The notes below the pieces were generated by a model, which was not told the DNA's origin, ran no database searches, and saw only the letters and a program-made list of their open reading frames with translations. A stretch of 64,000 nt of DNA from Phytoactinopolyspora mesophila. GTDB lineage: Bacteria > Actinomycetota > Actinomycetes > Jiangellales > Jiangellaceae. Positions 6,671 through 15,578 of this stretch are shown here, in pieces; within the stretch, counting starts at the first letter, position 1, and the number at the start of each line of letters is the position of its first letter. A program made the translations under genes and the position numbers. Location: the NCBI RefSeq assembly GCF_010122465.1, contig NZ_WLZY01000001.1, positions 62,001-126,000 on the forward strand, written 5' to 3'.

Positions 6671-8206
6671 ATGCCCCCTGTCCCCTCATCCACATCGCGC
6701 TCTTTCACACGACGCCGCGCTCTGGCGCTCGGCGGTGGTGCGCTGGTCGGTGCTGCCCTCGGCGGTGCCGGGTTCACGCTCCCAGCCCAGGCGCGCACGG
6801 CCAGCAAGCTGGCGGAGACGTTCGAGGCCGTCGCCGCCAAGCACGGAATTCCTCGTGACCTACTCGTGGCGATCGGGTATGCCGAAACCCGGCTGACCCG
6901 GCACGACGGCCCCAGCCAGGCCAATGGTTTCGGCATGATGCATCTGGTCAACAATCCGGAGCACCGCACTCTCGCCGAAGCCGCTCGCCTCACCGACCAC
7001 TCCAAAGGTGCTCTCAAGAACCAGAACGACGCCAACATCGACGGCGCCGCCGCCGTGTTGCGCGCCTACGCCGACGACCAAGGGTTCTCCGAAGGCACCC
7101 GCCGAGACATCGGTGCCTGGTATCCCGTCGTGGCCCGTTACTCCGGCGCCAGCGACCCATTCGTCCAGCGTCTGTACGCTGACGGGGTCTACGATGCGCT
7201 GTGGACCGGCTTCGAGAAGTCCGGAGTGGTACTCGAACCCGATCCGGTGGACCCGGACCGTGACGCCGTGCCGCTTGGTTTCCGGGCCATGTCCAACCAT
7301 GTCGACTACCCACCGGCGCAGTGGGCGGCTGCCCACTCGAGCAACTACACGTCGTCGAATCGGCCGAGCAGTTACGCCATCAACTACGTGGTGATCCACG
7401 TGATGCAGGGAACGTATGCCGGCAGCATCTCGTGGTTCCAGAACCCGTCGTCGAACGTGTCCGCACACTATTGTGTACGTTCGTCGGACGGGCAGGTCAC
7501 TCAGATGGTGCGGCATCGTGACATCGGCTGGCACGCCGGCAACTCGACGTACAACCGCCACTCGGTCGGCATCGAGCACGAAGGCTGGTTCGACCAGCCG
7601 CAGTGGTACACCGAGGCCATGTATCGCTCCTCGGCGGCGCTCACCCGCCACATCTGCGACATGCACGGTATCCCCAAAGAACGGTCTCGCATCATCGGCC
7701 ACAACCAGGCGTCGTCCACGCCGTGCCCCGGCCAGATATGGGACTGGGGCAGGTACATGGGCTACGTCACCGAAGACGAGGGCGGCGATCCCGTGTGGGA
7801 CGTCGTCGTGGAATCGACCTCGTCGGATCATTTCGTGGCGAGCAACAGCTGGCAGCAGTCGTCGTGGGCGGCCAACAAGTACGGCGACGCGTACTCGTTC
7901 AACACGCCTGAGCCGGTGTCGGACGCCGCTTGGTTCCGCGCCAACCTGCCCGAAGCTGGCACCTACCGCGTCGAGGTCTGGCATCCGTCCGACTCCGGTT
8001 ACAACGACCGGACGCCGTACGTCGTGGCGACCACGAGCGGCAACCAGTCGGTGCACGTGAACCAGCGGACCGGCGGTGGCGCCTGGCGCTCGATCGGGAA
8101 CTTCTCCCTGGCCGCCGGCTATCGCGAGGTGGTCGGTGTCAGCCGGTGGACATCGGGTTCTGGCTACGTCATCGCCGACGCGGTCCGGATTTCGTTGCTC
8201 GGTTAG
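6671..8206 (+). CDS. Tat-exported N-acetylmuramoyl-L-alanine amidase with golvesin-like C-terminal domain
   Basis: This is a 511-residue secreted peptidoglycan hydrolase. The ATG at 6671 follows GGAGGAG with good spacing. Layout: a Tat-type signal (SFTRRRALALGGG, cleavage after PAQA near residue 43); a lysozyme/SLT-like helical region (residues about 46-180, IPRDLLVAIGYAETRL); an amidase_2/PGRP zinc amidase (about 220-370) with the expected zinc ligands in VVIHVMQG, IIGHNQ and TPCPGQ; then a golvesin/xly-like beta-sandwich (about 380-511; WFRANLPEAGTYRVEVWHP) likely to bind the wall. It cleaves the lactyl-Ala bond of murein. It may belong to the RpiR regulon through the upstream palindrome. 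Confidence 0.88.
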   Translation: MPPVPSSTSRSFTRRRALALGGGALVGAALGGAGFTLPAQARTASKLAETFEAVAAKHGIPRDLLVAIGYAETRLTRHDGPSQANGFGMMHLVNNPEHRTLAEAARLTDHSKGALKNQNDANIDGAAAVLRAYADDQGFSEGTRRDIGAWYPVVARYSGASDPFVQRLYADGVYDALWTGFEKSGVVLEPDPVDPDRDAVPLGFRAMSNHVDYPPAQWAAAHSSNYTSSNRPSSYAINYVVIHVMQGTYAGSISWFQNPSSNVSAHYCVRSSDGQVTQMVRHRDIGWHAGNSTYNRHSVGIEHEGWFDQPQWYTEAMYRSSAALTRHICDMHGIPKERSRIIGHNQASSTPCPGQIWDWGRYMGYVTEDEGGDPVWDVVVESTSSDHFVASNSWQQSSWAANKYGDAYSFNTPEPVSDAAWFRANLPEAGTYRVEVWHPSDSGYNDRTPYVVATTSGNQSVHVNQRTGGGAWRSIGNFSLAAGYREVVGVSRWTSGSGYVIADAVRISLLG

Positions 8207-8220
8207 CCCTGGGTAGCGAA

Positions 8221-8261
8221 CGTGGAGCGGGCCTCTGGCCCCCTGAAAGGCCCGCTCCACG
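8221..8261 (+). terminator. Hairpin terminator after the amidase gene
   Basis: Perfect 13-bp arms (8221-8233 and 8249-8261, beginning CGTGGAGCGG) flank a 15-nt loop, 15 nt after the amidase stop. There is no U-tract, as usual for high-GC actinobacteria. Confidence 0.75.
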
Positions 8262-8287
8262 CAAGCCGCTCGGCGGTGGCGGTGACG

Positions 8288-8310
8288 TTGTCGGTGCCAC
8301 GGCATACCGT
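8288..8310 (+). promoter_or_regulatory. RecA-independent (PafBC-type) DNA-damage promoter of uvrB
   Basis: TTGTCGGTG (8288-8296), N8, TACCGT (8305-8310) matches the published RecA-NDp consensus TTGTCRGTG-N8-TANNNT at every fixed position. The -10 ends 7 nt before the uvrB ATG, implying a leaderless mRNA. In mycobacteria this promoter class is activated by PafBC after DNA damage; neither pafB nor pafC is in the window. Confidence 0.85.
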
Positions 8311-8317
8311 AGTCCTT

Positions 8318-10426
8318 ATGCGTCCTACCACCGAGATCGTCCGCCGCGAGGGCCGGTTCGAAGTTGTCAGCGAGTGGGATCCTTCGGGTGATCAGCCCGC
8401 GGCCATCGATGAGCTGGAGCGGCGGGTACGAGCCGGTGAGAACGACGTCGTCCTGCTCGGCGCCACGGGAACCGGAAAGAGCGCAACCACGGCGTGGCTG
8501 ATCGAGCGCTTACAGCGACCCACCCTGGTGATGGCGCCTAACAAGACACTCGCGGCGCAGCTGGCCACGGAGTTTCGAGAGCTGCTGCCCAACAACGCCG
8601 TCGAGTACTTCGTGTCGTATTACGACTACTACCAGCCCGAGGCTTACGTCCCGCAGACTGACACATACATCGAGAAGGACTCATCCATCAATGATGAGGT
8701 CGAGCGGCTGCGCCATTCGACCACCGGTTCGTTGATGACGCGTCGAGACGTGGTCGTCGTGGCCACGGTGTCCTGCATCTACGGTCTCGGTAATCCGCAG
8801 GAGTACTCGGACCGCATGGTCTGGCTACGGGTGGGTGAGGAACGCGATCGCGAGGCGCTGCTGCGGCGGCTGGTAGAGATCCAGTACACCCGGAATGATC
8901 AGAATTTCACCAGGGGTACGTTCCGGGTTCGCGGCGACACCCTGGAGATCATTCCTCAGTACGGTGAGCTCGCTGTCCGCGTCGAGTTCTTCGGCGACGA
9001 GATCGAGCGCATCACCACGTTGCATCCGCTGACAGGAGAGGTCATCAGCGAGGAAGACCTCATGTATGTCTTCCCGGCTTCGCACTATGTGGCCGCACCG
9101 GAGACGCAGGAGCGAGCCCTGCAGGCCATCGAGGCGGAGCTGGCCGAGCGCCTCGGGGAGCTCGAGAAGCAGAACAAGCTGCTGGAAGCTCAGCGGTTGC
9201 GGATGCGCACCAGCTACGACCTCGAGATGATCCGCGAGGTCGGTTTCACCTCGGGAATCGAGAACTATTCACGTCACTTCGACGGCCGCGCGCAGGGCTC
9301 ACCGCCCAACTGCCTGCTGGACTACTTCCCCGAAGACTTCCTGCTCGTGATCGACGAGTCCCACGTCACGGTGCCGCAGATCGGCGGCATGTACGAGGGC
9401 GACATGAGCCGCAAGCGTACGCTGGTCGAGCACGGCTTCCGGCTGCCCAGCGCGATGGACAACCGACCGCTGCGCTGGGAGGAGTTCCTCGAACGAGTCG
9501 GGCAGAAGGTCTACCTCTCTGCCACCCCCGGACCGTACGAGCTCGGTAAGAGCGACGGCGCCGTCGAGCAGATCATCCGGCCCACCGGATTGGTCGACCC
9601 CGAGGTAGTGGTGAAGTCCACCAAGGGCCAGATCGACGACCTCATGCACGAGATCAATCGCCGCGCCGCTCAGAACGAGCGGGTGCTGGTCACCACTCTG
9701 ACGAAGAAGATGGCCGAAGACCTCACCGACTACCTCATGGAGAACGGCGTCCGCGTCCGTTACCTGCACAGTGAGGTCGACACCTTGCGCCGCGTCGAAC
9801 TGCTGCGCGAGCTGCGGATGGGCGAGTTCGATGTGCTGGTCGGTATCAACCTGCTCCGTGAGGGCCTCGACCTTCCGGAGGTGTCCCTGGTCAGCATCCT
9901 GGACGCGGACAAGGAAGGTTTCCTGCGCTCGGGAACATCACTGATCCAGACCATCGGGCGGGCCGCGCGGAACGTGTCGGGGCAGGTGCACATGTACGCC
10001 GACACCATCACCCCGTCCATGCAGAACGCGATCGACGAGACCAACCGGCGGCGTCAGAAGCAGGTCGCTTACAACATCGAGCACGGCATCGACCCCACAC
10101 CGCTTCGTAAGCGCATCGGTGACATCACCGAGTTGCTCGCACGCGAGGATGCCGACACGGACGAGCTCATCGGCGGCTCGGGGCGCACCGCCAGCCGGGG
10201 CAAAGCCCCGGTTCCCGGGATGCAGAGCACGTCCGAGGCCGGCCGGCACGCGGCCGAGCTGGCCGGCATGCCCGCTGCCGACCTGGCTGATCTCATCCAG
10301 CAGCTCTCCCAGCAGATGCACAACGCCGCAGCAGAGCTGCAGTTCGAACTGGCGGCCAGGTTGAGAGACGAGATCTCGGAGCTGAAGAAAGAACTGCGCG
10401 GCATGCGTGAGGCTGGTGTCGGCTGA
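8318..10426 (+). CDS. uvrB: Excinuclease ABC subunit B
   Basis: This 702-residue UvrB verifies DNA damage after loading by UvrA and recruits UvrC. The Walker A GATGTGKS is near residue 50, the damage-probing beta-hairpin [14 protein letters not shown] near 100, [18 protein letters not shown] in the middle, helicase motifs ([24 protein letters not shown]) at about 515-555, and the UVR coiled-coil for UvrC contact at the C-terminus (residues about 655-697). Length is normal. The start at ATG 8318 is fixed by the promoter 7 nt upstream (leaderless); an in-frame GTG at 8222 lies inside the amidase terminator and is rejected. It lies upstream of terC. Confidence 0.97.
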   Translation: MRPTTEIVRREGRFEVVSEWDPSGDQPAAIDELERRVRAGENDVVLLGATGTGKSATTAWLIERLQRPTLVMAPNKTLAAQLATEFRELLPNNAVEYFVSYYDYYQPEAYVPQTDTYIEKDSSINDEVERLRHSTTGSLMTRRDVVVVATVSCIYGLGNPQEYSDRMVWLRVGEERDREALLRRLVEIQYTRNDQNFTRGTFRVRGDTLEIIPQYGELAVRVEFFGDEIERITTLHPLTGEVISEEDLMYVFPASHYVAAPETQERALQAIEAELAERLGELEKQNKLLEAQRLRMRTSYDLEMIREVGFTSGIENYSRHFDGRAQGSPPNCLLDYFPEDFLLVIDESHVTVPQIGGMYEGDMSRKRTLVEHGFRLPSAMDNRPLRWEEFLERVGQKVYLSATPGPYELGKSDGAVEQIIRPTGLVDPEVVVKSTKGQIDDLMHEINRRAAQNERVLVTTLTKKMAEDLTDYLMENGVRVRYLHSEVDTLRRVELLRELRMGEFDVLVGINLLREGLDLPEVSLVSILDADKEGFLRSGTSLIQTIGRAARNVSGQVHMYADTITPSMQNAIDETNRRRQKQVAYNIEHGIDPTPLRKRIGDITELLAREDADTDELIGGSGRTASRGKAPVPGMQSTSEAGRHAAELAGMPAADLADLIQQLSQQMHNAAAELQFELAARLRDEISELKKELRGMREAGVG

Positions 10427-10438
10427 GCCGACGCGGGC

Positions 10439-10469
10439 TTGGGTGCGCCGGATGCGCGGCGTAGCCCAA
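10439..10469 (+). terminator. Probable uvrB terminator hairpin
   Basis: TTGGG(TG)CGCC pairs with GGCG(TAG)CCCAA across an 8-nt loop, starting 12 nt after the uvrB stop. The stem has a small internal mismatch, so it is only moderately convincing. Confidence 0.5.
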
Positions 10470-10490
10470 AGCATGCGATACTAGGACCAG

Positions 10491-10590
10491 TTGGAGGGGA
10501 GTATTCCTTCGCGGCGTAGTCGTCATCTCGGATCTGGAAACGGAACCCGGCGACGTCGGCCCAGTTAGAGCTGGGCGGAAGAGACCTCCG
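10491..10590 (+). ncRNA. yybP-ykoY manganese riboswitch upstream of terC
   Basis: The aptamer shows family hallmarks: GGAGG (10493-10497) pairing with CCTCC (10585-10589) as P1, the conserved GGGGAGTA loop segment (10496-10503), a CGTCATC segment, a second leg ending CCCAGTTAGAGCTGGG, and the closing GAGACC (10581-10586). In the known family these loops sandwich a Mn2+ ion between two docked stems. A GATACT -10-like box at 10477-10482 could start the RNA near 10489. The location before a TerC/Alx-family gene is the classic context for this riboswitch. Confidence 0.85.
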
Positions 10591-10630
10591 GTCGCACGCG
10601 GCAAACGTTCGCGTGTCTAAACGACCGGAG
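10586..10630 (+). promoter_or_regulatory. Riboswitch expression platform (switch hairpin masking terC SD)
   Basis: CTCCGGTCG (10586-10594) pairs perfectly with CGACCGGAG (10622-10630), with an inner CACGCG/CGCGTG stem. Its left arm uses the same CTCC bases as the 3' side of aptamer P1, and its right arm contains GGAG of the terC Shine-Dalgarno (GGAGAGGA, 10627-10634). The two structures exclude each other, so Mn2+ binding would free the ribosome site. There is no U-tract, favouring translational control. Confidence 0.65.
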
Positions 10631-10644
10631 AGGAATCTCGCCCG

Positions 10645-11652
10645 TTGCTTGACCTTCCTGTGTGGTTCGAGATCGGCACGCTCGTCGTCATCACCCTGCT
10701 GCTGATCGCGGACCTGCTGATCGTCACTCGCCGCCCGCACGCGCCCTCGATGCGTGAGTCCAGCGCATGGGTCACTTTCTACATCGCCCTGCCGATCCTG
10801 TTCGGTTTTCTCCTGCTGTTCGTCAGCGGAGGACAGGCATCGGGTGAGTTCTTCGCCGGCTGGCTGACCGAGAAGAGTCTCAGCGTCGACAATCTCTTCA
10901 TCTTCGTGATCATCATGACTCAGTTCCGGGTGCCGCGGCAGTACCAGCAGTCGGTCCTGATGTTCGGCATCCTGCTCGCCATCGTCATGCGAGGTGCGTT
11001 CATCGTTCTGGGCGCGATGGCCATCAACCAGTTCGCGTGGGTGTTCTATCTCTTCGGGGCGTTCTTGATCTATACGGCGGTGAAGCTCGCGCAGCAGCAA
11101 GCCGCGACCGAGGTCCACGACGACTCGTACGACAACGCCCTGCTCCGCAAGATCAGCGCACGGCTCCCGGTGACCGACGAGTACGACAGCATCAAATTCC
11201 GCACGCGAGTCGACGGGCGAAAGATGTTCACCCCCATGCTCGTCGTGTTCGTCGCGATCGCTTCGGCCGACCTGCTGTTCGCGGTCGACTCCATCCCGGC
11301 GATCTTCGGCATCACCCAGGAGATGTTCATCGTGTTCACCGCGAACGTGTTCGCTCTCATGGGGCTGCGCCAGCTCTATTTCTTGCTCGGGGGACTGCTC
11401 GAGCGCTTGGTGTACCTGGCGGCCGGTCTCGCGGTGATCCTGGCCTTCATCGGCGTCAAACTAGTACTGCACGCGCTGCACGAGAACAACCTGCCGTTTG
11501 TCAATGATGGACAGCCGCTGCACGTTCCGGAGATCCCGATCGTCGCGTCGTTGGTCTTCATCATGGCGACGCTGGCGGTGACGACCGTAGCCAGCCTGCT
11601 GAAGACCCGCCGCGACCGGCGTGGGGAGCTGGAGCTCGACGCCGTCGACTAG
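10645..11652 (+). CDS. TerC/Alx-family integral membrane metal transporter
   Basis: This is a 335-residue membrane protein with about eight to nine helices, and with the TerC signature acidic residues in SLSVDNLFIFVIIMTQF and ASADLLFAVDSIPAIFGI. Members export manganese or help load metal onto exoproteins. I chose TTG at 10645 because the SD GGAGAGGA lies 10 nt upstream and the product starts LDLPVWF as in relatives; the next candidate, a GTG at 10660, is too far from it. Control by the upstream Mn2+ riboswitch supports a role in Mn2+ efflux. The gene ends at a strong hairpin. Confidence 0.9.
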   Translation: MLDLPVWFEIGTLVVITLLLIADLLIVTRRPHAPSMRESSAWVTFYIALPILFGFLLLFVSGGQASGEFFAGWLTEKSLSVDNLFIFVIIMTQFRVPRQYQQSVLMFGILLAIVMRGAFIVLGAMAINQFAWVFYLFGAFLIYTAVKLAQQQAATEVHDDSYDNALLRKISARLPVTDEYDSIKFRTRVDGRKMFTPMLVVFVAIASADLLFAVDSIPAIFGITQEMFIVFTANVFALMGLRQLYFLLGGLLERLVYLAAGLAVILAFIGVKLVLHALHENNLPFVNDGQPLHVPEIPIVASLVFIMATLAVTTVASLLKTRRDRRGELELDAVD

Positions 11653-11664
11653 CGCTCCCGCTTC

Positions 11665-11712
11665 TTGCGTCCTGCAGAGTGAGCGCGGTAGGGCACACTC
11701 TGCAGGACGCAA
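11665..11712 (+). terminator. Hairpin terminator after terC
   Basis: Perfect 17-bp arms (11665-11681 and 11696-11712, beginning TTGCGTCCTGCAG) flank a 14-nt loop, 12 nt after the terC stop. Confidence 0.78.
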
Positions 11713-11797
11713 CGGCTCGTGTCCGGGGGTGGCGTTATCGTGGACCAATGCGCCTTCACCGAGAGCGGTGCGCATGACGCTGAGCTGGGGGGCGTCG

Positions 11798-13024
11798 ATG
11801 CGCCGCGGGAGCAACCTGCCACGCGTCGGCGATTTCAATCAGGCGGTCATTCTCGACACCATCAGGCGTTCCGCCGAAGGTCTCAGCCGGGTCGAGCTGG
11901 TCGAGGCGACCGGGCTGTCGTCGCAGACGGTCACCAACATCTGCCGGAAGCTGCTCGGTACTGGTCTGATCACCGAGGCCGGTAAGCAGAGTTCGGGGCC
12001 GGGGAAGCCGCGGACCATCCTGCGGCTGCAGCCTGCCGGGCGGTTCGCGCTCGGAGTGCATCTTGATCCGGCGGTTCTCACGTTCGTGATCCTGGATCTG
12101 GTCGGGAACGTCGTCGCACACGCCCAGCGCCCTACCCCGAAGGTCACCGATCCGGATCAGGTGATCGCTGGGATGGCCGAGACGTTGCACCAACTGGTGG
12201 ACGAGGCCGACGTGCCCGCCGACCGGCTGCTCGGCCTCGGGATCGCTTCGCCGGGGCCCATCGACGTGGTCCGCGGTGTGGTGGTCGACCCGCCGCTGTT
12301 GTTCGGCTGGCGGGACGTGCCGCTGCGGGCGGCGCTGAACGAAGCGACCGGATTGCCGGTGCTGCTCGACAAGGACGTGACCGCGGCGGCGGTGGCCGAG
12401 ATGTGGGCAGGCGGTTCCGGCAGCGGCAGCTTCGTCTTTTTCTACCTGGGCACTGGGATCGGAACGGGGATGGTGGTACGCGACAGCGTGCTGCGGGGCG
12501 TCTCCGATAACGCCGGAGAGATCGGGCATTTCCTCGTCGACCCAACCGGCCCGGTGTGCCTGTGCGGTCGCCGCGGCTGTGTTGGAGGCGCGGCGATGCC
12601 ATACCGGCTGGTGGTCGAGGCCGTTGAGGCCGGGGTGCTCGATCATGTGCCGAACGAGGAGGACGCGAGCGAGGTGGATCGGTGGTTCACCGTCCTCTGT
12701 GAGCGAGCGGCGGCGGGCGACGCCCGGGCCGTAGCCATCCTCGACCGCTCGGCCGTTCGAGTCGCCAAGGCGGCGACGGACGTGGTCAACCTGCTCGACC
12801 TGGACCGGGTGGTTTTCGGCGGGCCATTCTGGAGCCGGCTCGAGCAGCGCTACCTGCAGGTGATCCCGCCGCTGCTGGAGGCGGAAGCGACGATGCGCAA
12901 CGTCCATGCGGTCGACGTCGTCGGTACCAGCGTGGGGGAGGACGTCGGAGCCATCGGCGCCGCCTGCCTGGTGCTGGACAACAGCCTTTCGCCCCGCCCG
13001 TCGTCGTTGTTGATCGGCTCCTGA
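11798..13024 (+). CDS. ROK-family transcriptional regulator
   Basis: This 408-residue protein has an N-terminal winged helix (residues about 8-70; GLSRVELVEATGLSSQTVTNICRKL) followed by a ROK sugar-kinase-like domain with YLGTGIGTGMV and the zinc site CLCGRRGCVG near residue 254. ROK repressors (NagC/XylR type) release DNA on binding a sugar or sugar phosphate. I chose ATG 11798 (MRRGSNLPRVGDFNQA) for the typical start and a GGGGGG site; ATG 11774 is possible. It directly precedes the ABC importer and alpha-mannosidase genes, so it is the likely local regulator, perhaps through the GTTTCGAAAC palindrome at 13126. Confidence 0.88.
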   Translation: MRRGSNLPRVGDFNQAVILDTIRRSAEGLSRVELVEATGLSSQTVTNICRKLLGTGLITEAGKQSSGPGKPRTILRLQPAGRFALGVHLDPAVLTFVILDLVGNVVAHAQRPTPKVTDPDQVIAGMAETLHQLVDEADVPADRLLGLGIASPGPIDVVRGVVVDPPLLFGWRDVPLRAALNEATGLPVLLDKDVTAAAVAEMWAGGSGSGSFVFFYLGTGIGTGMVVRDSVLRGVSDNAGEIGHFLVDPTGPVCLCGRRGCVGGAAMPYRLVVEAVEAGVLDHVPNEEDASEVDRWFTVLCERAAAGDARAVAILDRSAVRVAKAATDVVNLLDLDRVVFGGPFWSRLEQRYLQVIPPLLEAEATMRNVHAVDVVGTSVGEDVGAIGAACLVLDNSLSPRPSSLLIGS

Positions 13025-13074
13025 GCAGCAGTCTTCGACCGGTCGTTCGAGAGCGGCCGAAGCCGCCGTAGCTG

Positions 13075-13088
13075 TGGGAACGCTCCCG
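13075..13088. promoter_or_regulatory. CebR-like operator upstream of the mannosidase-linked ABC importer
   Basis: TGGGAACGCTCCCG matches the known CebR box TGGGAGCGCTCCCA at 12 of 14 positions and resembles the two sites upstream of cebE. It lies about 165 nt before the solute-binding-protein gene. Confidence 0.5.
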
Positions 13089-13125
13089 ATAGATGGCGGT
13101 GCCGGGCTGCGTCAGGGTAGGCAAT

Positions 13126-13135
13126 GTTTCGAAAC
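13126..13135. promoter_or_regulatory. GTTTCGAAAC palindrome, candidate ROK operator
   Basis: A perfect 10-bp palindrome lies about 25 nt upstream of a TTGACG promoter box, between the ROK gene and the importer. The regulator assignment is by position only. Confidence 0.35.
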
Positions 13136-13157
13136 GGTAACGAGGCGGTTATGAGCC

Positions 13158-13186
13158 TTGACGCTAATTAGCCAATTTGATTGATT
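13158..13186 (+). promoter_or_regulatory. Candidate promoter of the mannoside importer operon
   Basis: TTGACG (13158-13163), a 17-nt spacer, then TTGATT (13181-13186) lie in a locally AT-rich stretch. The leader that follows contains a perfect 8-bp hairpin, CCGCCTCG/CGAGGCGG (13212-13231), just before the AGGGAGAG ribosome site. Confidence 0.45.
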
Positions 13187-13251
13187 TACTCGTCATATTG
13201 CCGGCACGGGGCCGCCTCGCCAGCGAGGCGGGTACCGAACAGGGAGAGATG

Positions 13252-14610
13252 ATGCGTCTCAGAACCGGTGTCACACTCATGCTCACTGCTGGGCTGATGG
13301 TTGTTGCAGGTTGCGGGTCCGACGACGCGGGGCAGGCCGGCGGCGACCGGACACTGACCATCGCTTACCAGAAGTTCGGCAACTTCGTTCATGCCGACAA
13401 TCACTTCATCCGGGTCAAGGACGAGTTCGAGGCCGTCCATGAGGATGTCACGGTCGAGCTGGTACCCATCGAGGCGGCCCAGAACGACTACTTCACCAAG
13501 CTCGCTCTGATGCATGGCTCGGAGTCGACCGCGCCGGACGTCATGTACGAAGACACGTTCATGATCAAATCTGACGTCGACGCCGGCTATCTGCTGCCAC
13601 TCGACGAGTACCTGGACGAGTGGGACGAGTGGGACCAGTTCTTCGACAATGCGAAGGTGGCGGGTGCCGGCGATGACGGCTCCATCTACGGCATACCGAT
13701 GGGCACCGACACCCGAGCGCTCTGGTACAACACCGAGCTGTTCGAGCAGGCCGGCATCCCGTTGCCCTGGGAGCCTGCGACGTGGGAGGACCTGCTCGAC
13801 ACGGCCCGGACCATCCAGCGCGAGCTCCCTGATGTTGTCCCGCTCAACGTGTACTCCGGAAAGCCGATGGGCGAGGCGTCGGCGATGCAAGGTTTCCAGA
13901 TGCTGCTCTATGGCACCGAGGACCGCCTGTACGACGAGGAGACGCAGACCTGGATCGTCGGATCGCAGGGCTTCACCGATTCACTCGAATTCGTTCAGAC
14001 CATCTTCGACGAAGGACTGGCTCCGACACCTCAGCAGGCACTGGACTCCAACATGGGCAGCACCGTCGGCGCCCAATGGCTGCCGGAAGGTGAGCTGGCC
14101 ATCGCACTCGACGGATCCTGGCTGTCCGGCGTATGGCTGGAGACCGGGGAGCGTGCCTGGCCCGAATGGAACGACGTGATGGCGCAGGCTCCGATGCCCA
14201 CCCAGCATGGCCAGGAGCCCGGCGCGGTCAGCATGTCCGGTGGTTGGACGCTCGCGATCGGCGCCCAGACCAAGGAGCCCGAACTGGCGTGGGAGTTCGT
14301 GAAGTTGTCCTTGGACCAGCCCAACTCGCTGAGCTATAACAAGGCCGCCAGTCAGATCGCGGTGCGCGAAGACGTCGCTGAGGACCCCGAATACGTCGAG
14401 GCGAATCCGTCCTTCGAGTTCTTCTCCGGGATCGTCGACGTCACTCATTTCCGGCCAGCCACCTCCGACTACCCGCAGATCTCGAATGAAATCCAGGTAG
14501 CAATGGAGTCGGTGATGACCGGTCAGCAGGCTCCTGACGAGGCCGCGGCGGTGTACGACGAGGCCGTGGAACGCATCGTCGGCGCGGACCGCATCACCGG
14601 CGCCCGCTGA
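13252..14610 (+). CDS. Sugar ABC transporter substrate-binding lipoprotein
   Basis: This is a 452-residue family 1 extracellular solute-binding protein with a signal peptide and lipobox VVAGC (Cys near residue 21). The mature part has the usual two-lobe pattern (VELVPIEAAQNDYFTKLALMHGS; IYGIPMGTDTRALWYNTELF). Tandem ATGs at 13249/13252 both follow AGGGAGAG; the second has better spacing. No ATPase is encoded nearby, as usual for CUT1 importers that share an MsiK-type ATPase. With the downstream GH38 enzyme, mannosides or N-glycan fragments are the likely cargo, by inference. Confidence 0.88.
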   Translation: MRLRTGVTLMLTAGLMVVAGCGSDDAGQAGGDRTLTIAYQKFGNFVHADNHFIRVKDEFEAVHEDVTVELVPIEAAQNDYFTKLALMHGSESTAPDVMYEDTFMIKSDVDAGYLLPLDEYLDEWDEWDQFFDNAKVAGAGDDGSIYGIPMGTDTRALWYNTELFEQAGIPLPWEPATWEDLLDTARTIQRELPDVVPLNVYSGKPMGEASAMQGFQMLLYGTEDRLYDEETQTWIVGSQGFTDSLEFVQTIFDEGLAPTPQQALDSNMGSTVGAQWLPEGELAIALDGSWLSGVWLETGERAWPEWNDVMAQAPMPTQHGQEPGAVSMSGGWTLAIGAQTKEPELAWEFVKLSLDQPNSLSYNKAASQIAVREDVAEDPEYVEANPSFEFFSGIVDVTHFRPATSDYPQISNEIQVAMESVMTGQQAPDEAAAVYDEAVERIVGADRITGAR

Positions 14611-14613
14611 CGA

Positions 14614-15576
14614 ATGGCTGTGACAAGAGGTGCCGCGCCTGCCGCCGGGCCGGACCAGCGCTCCAGGCGTTCTCGCGGACGAGGGCCGGGCGCGCGCCCC
14701 GGCCATCCATTCGGCCGCACATTCACCCGGATCCTCCCACTGGCACCGGCCGTTGTGCTGCTCGGGTTGTTCATGGCCGGCCCGGTGGTGTGGTCCTTCT
14801 ACGGCTCATTCACCGACGCGGCGCTGACCGGCGCGGCTGCCCGGGAGAGCACGTGGGTGGGACTGGACAACTACACCGGGTTGTTCTCCGATCCGAACTT
14901 CCCGAAATCTGTCTGGCTGACGATCGTCTTCGTCGTGGCCTCGGCGATCGTCGGCCAGAATATTCTCGGCCTCGCGCTGGCCATGTTGATGCGCAGCGCC
15001 AACCGGGTGGTGCGCAGTGTGGTCGGGACTCTCGTTGTCACCGCGTGGGTGCTGCCGGAGATCGTCGCTGCGTTCGCCGCCTACGCGTTCTTCCACGCCG
15101 ACGGCACACTGAACAACGTGTTCGGCCTGGTCGGCCTGGACGGCACCAACTGGCTGTACGACCTGCCGATGCTCGCGGTCATTCTCGCCAACGTGTGGCG
15201 GGGCACCGCATTCTCGATGATGGTCTATTCGGCCGCCCTGACCGCCGTACCGCCGGATGTGACCGAAGCGGCGACGATGGACGGAGCGAGCGGGCCGAAA
15301 CGACTGGTCTACATCACCCTGCCGATGATCCGGCGCAGCATCTCTACCAATTTCATGCTCACCACGCTGCAGACGCTGTCCGTCTTCACGTTGATCTACG
15401 TCATGACCGCCGGCGGACCGGGTACCGACAGCTCGACGCTGCCGATCCTGGCCTACCAGGAAGCGTTCAGCTTCGGCCGGGTCGGCTACGGAACCGCGAT
15501 CGCCACCATCATGCTGCTGATCGGCGCGGTGTTCTCGGTGATCTACATCCGCATGCTCAAGCCGGAGGTGGACTGA
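14614..15576 (+). CDS. Sugar ABC transporter permease (MalF type)
   Basis: This is a 320-residue CUT1 permease: an Arg/Pro-rich cytoplasmic N-terminus of about 40 residues, then six predicted helices and the EAA loop EAATMDGASGPKRLVYITLP (about residues 220-240) that docks on the ATPase. It lies 3 nt after the binding-protein gene. Pairs with the next permease. Confidence 0.92.
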   Translation: MAVTRGAAPAAGPDQRSRRSRGRGPGARPGHPFGRTFTRILPLAPAVVLLGLFMAGPVVWSFYGSFTDAALTGAAARESTWVGLDNYTGLFSDPNFPKSVWLTIVFVVASAIVGQNILGLALAMLMRSANRVVRSVVGTLVVTAWVLPEIVAAFAAYAFFHADGTLNNVFGLVGLDGTNWLYDLPMLAVILANVWRGTAFSMMVYSAALTAVPPDVTEAATMDGASGPKRLVYITLPMIRRSISTNFMLTTLQTLSVFTLIYVMTAGGPGTDSSTLPILAYQEAFSFGRVGYGTAIATIMLLIGAVFSVIYIRMLKPEVD

Positions 15577-15578
15577 TC

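Noticed and set aside
8222-8317. Longer UvrB starting at GTG 8222
   Set aside because: That start lies in the amidase terminator and upstream of the uvrB promoter.
13025-13251. Riboswitch in the leader of the mannoside importer
   Set aside because: Only a single 8-bp hairpin is present and no conserved aptamer sequence was recognised.
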